Shown here in pieces: positions 63,586 to 64,000 of a stretch of 64,000 nt of DNA (positions are counted from its first letter, which is position 1; every line of letters begins with the position of its first letter). The notes beneath the pieces are model-generated. The model saw nothing but the letters and a program-made list of their open reading frames with translations. It was not told the DNA's origin and made no database searches. Both the position numbers and the translations under genes were made by a program. Origin of the DNA: CBDCWA01 sp965223255 (GTDB lineage: Bacteria > Pseudomonadota > Alphaproteobacteria > Rhizobiales > Hyphomicrobiaceae); NCBI GenBank assembly GCA_965223255.1, contig CBDCWA010000004.1, positions 496,001 to 560,000 of the forward strand, written 5' to 3'.

Positions 63586-64000
63586 CTAGACAGACGGTAC
63601 GCTACCCGACCGCGAGGCATTGACGACATTAGACTTGTCGCCGAAAGCCGCGCCGGCAATTTCCGCAATACCCGCCAGCGAGCCAAGCATCGATGAGGCT
63701 TCGACCGGCATCATCAGGACCTTCTGATTGTTGGACATTGCCAATCCTTCGAGCGCCTTCATATAGTTGTTGGCAACGAAATAATTGATCGCCTGCACGT
63801 CTCCATTAGCAATCGCATCGCTGACCATCTGGGTCGCAGATGCTTCTGCCTGCGCTGCTCGCTCACGCGCCTCGGCATCACGGAATGCTGCCTCCTTGCG
63901 CCCTTCGGCTTCCAGCACAACAGCCTGCTTCTCGCCTTCGGCCGCCAAGATCGCCGATTGACGCTGACCTTCGGCCTCGAGGATTTGGGCACGCTTATCC
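63586..64000 (-). CDS. SPFH/stomatin-like protein (3' part; start beyond window)
   Basis: Only the C-terminal 137 residues are visible; the frame is open through base 64000. It has an Ala/Glu/Gln-rich helical stretch with repeats of AEGEKQ, AEGRKEA and ERAAQAEA, then VQAINYFVANNYMKALEGLA and QKVLMMPVEASSMLGSLAGIAEIA, the ending of paraslipin/QmcA-type SPFH proteins. It heads a gene pair with the NfeD gene at 63001-63462. Partial, but the family ending is characteristic. Confidence 0.88.
   Translation of the reverse strand, partial: DKRAQILEAEGQRQSAILAAEGEKQAVVLEAEGRKEAAFRDAEARERAAQAEASATQMVSDAIANGDVQAINYFVANNYMKALEGLAMSNNQKVLMMPVEASSMLGSLAGIAEIAGAAFGDKSNVVNASRSGSVPSV

Noticed and set aside
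1..64000. CRISPR arrays, IS elements, phage or conjugation genes
   Set aside because: Looked for repeats, transposase motifs and att sites on both strands and found none.

Overview
The window looks like chromosomal core DNA of an alphaproteobacterium, most likely from the Hyphomicrobiales (Rhizobiales) or a close relative. The evidence is a set of lineage-typical genes: iscR-type regulator/cysteine desulfurase/sufB-sufC-sufD, split PntAA/PntAB/PntB transhydrogenase, the small aa3 oxidase subunit IV, GapR (DUF2312), CpdR, DUF1244, DUF459, HisN-type phosphatase, plus two copies of an MmgR/suhB-type anti-Shine-Dalgarno sRNA and an alphaproteobacterial LexA box (GTTC-N7-GTTC). I see no IS element, phage gene, CRISPR array, tRNA or rRNA. 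Genes are densely packed on both strands with moderately GC-rich, even composition.

Layout. 1-5.1 kb: leftward Fe-S assembly operon (iscR-like, cysteine desulfurase, sufB, two small unnamed genes, sufC, start of sufD). 5.1-13.6 kb: housekeeping genes (alpha/beta hydrolase, anmK, tyrS, a large AsmA-like envelope protein, bcp peroxiredoxin coupled to a DUF455 diiron-type protein). 13.8-18.3 kb: bactofilin, then a leftward YhaO/YhaN (SbcD/SMC-like) DNA-repair pair with a perfect LexA box over its probable promoter. 18.6-24 kb: a secreted orphan protein, two flavoprotein oxidoreductases, a GNAT, a 65-aa protein with a strong terminator, and a membrane-anchored hydrolase. 24-27.4 kb: the transhydrogenase operon and the small oxidase subunit. 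27.6-36.5 kb: UbiB-like kinase, type 2 IPP isomerase, PepF, a sigma-54 response regulator and an L,D-transpeptidase. 36.5-41.5 kb: gapR, DUF1244, two N-formylglutamate amidohydrolase-family genes around cpdR, the tandem sRNAs, and a hisN-like phosphatase. 41.5-46.5 kb: lipase-like hydrolase, a probably frameshifted secreted protein, a slipin/NfeD pair, and an Hsp20 gene behind an RpoH-type promoter and a ROSE-like RNA thermometer. 46.5-49.1 kb: a leftward bufferin-type RiPP operon (DUF2282 precursor, DUF692/MNIO enzyme, DUF2063 partner, DoxX). 49.8-56.0 kb: gltBD. 56.3-64 kb: HPF-like protein, envelope/sugar-nucleotide genes (DUF459, lytic transglycosylase, galE, galU, kdsD), and a second NfeD/SPFH pair cut by the window end.

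How parts fit together. Several modules concern stress and envelope: Fe-S assembly, peroxiredoxin, DNA repair under likely SOS control, heat-shock chaperone under double (sigma factor plus thermometer) control, and a copper-handling RiPP. GltBD, HutG-type enzymes and transhydrogenase link nitrogen and NADPH metabolism. The features that most deserve attention are the bufferin cluster (its precursor has two extra cysteines beyond the usual four), the tandem anti-SD sRNAs with separate promoters and terminators, the ROSE-like thermometer, and the LexA-controlled YhaO/YhaN operon.
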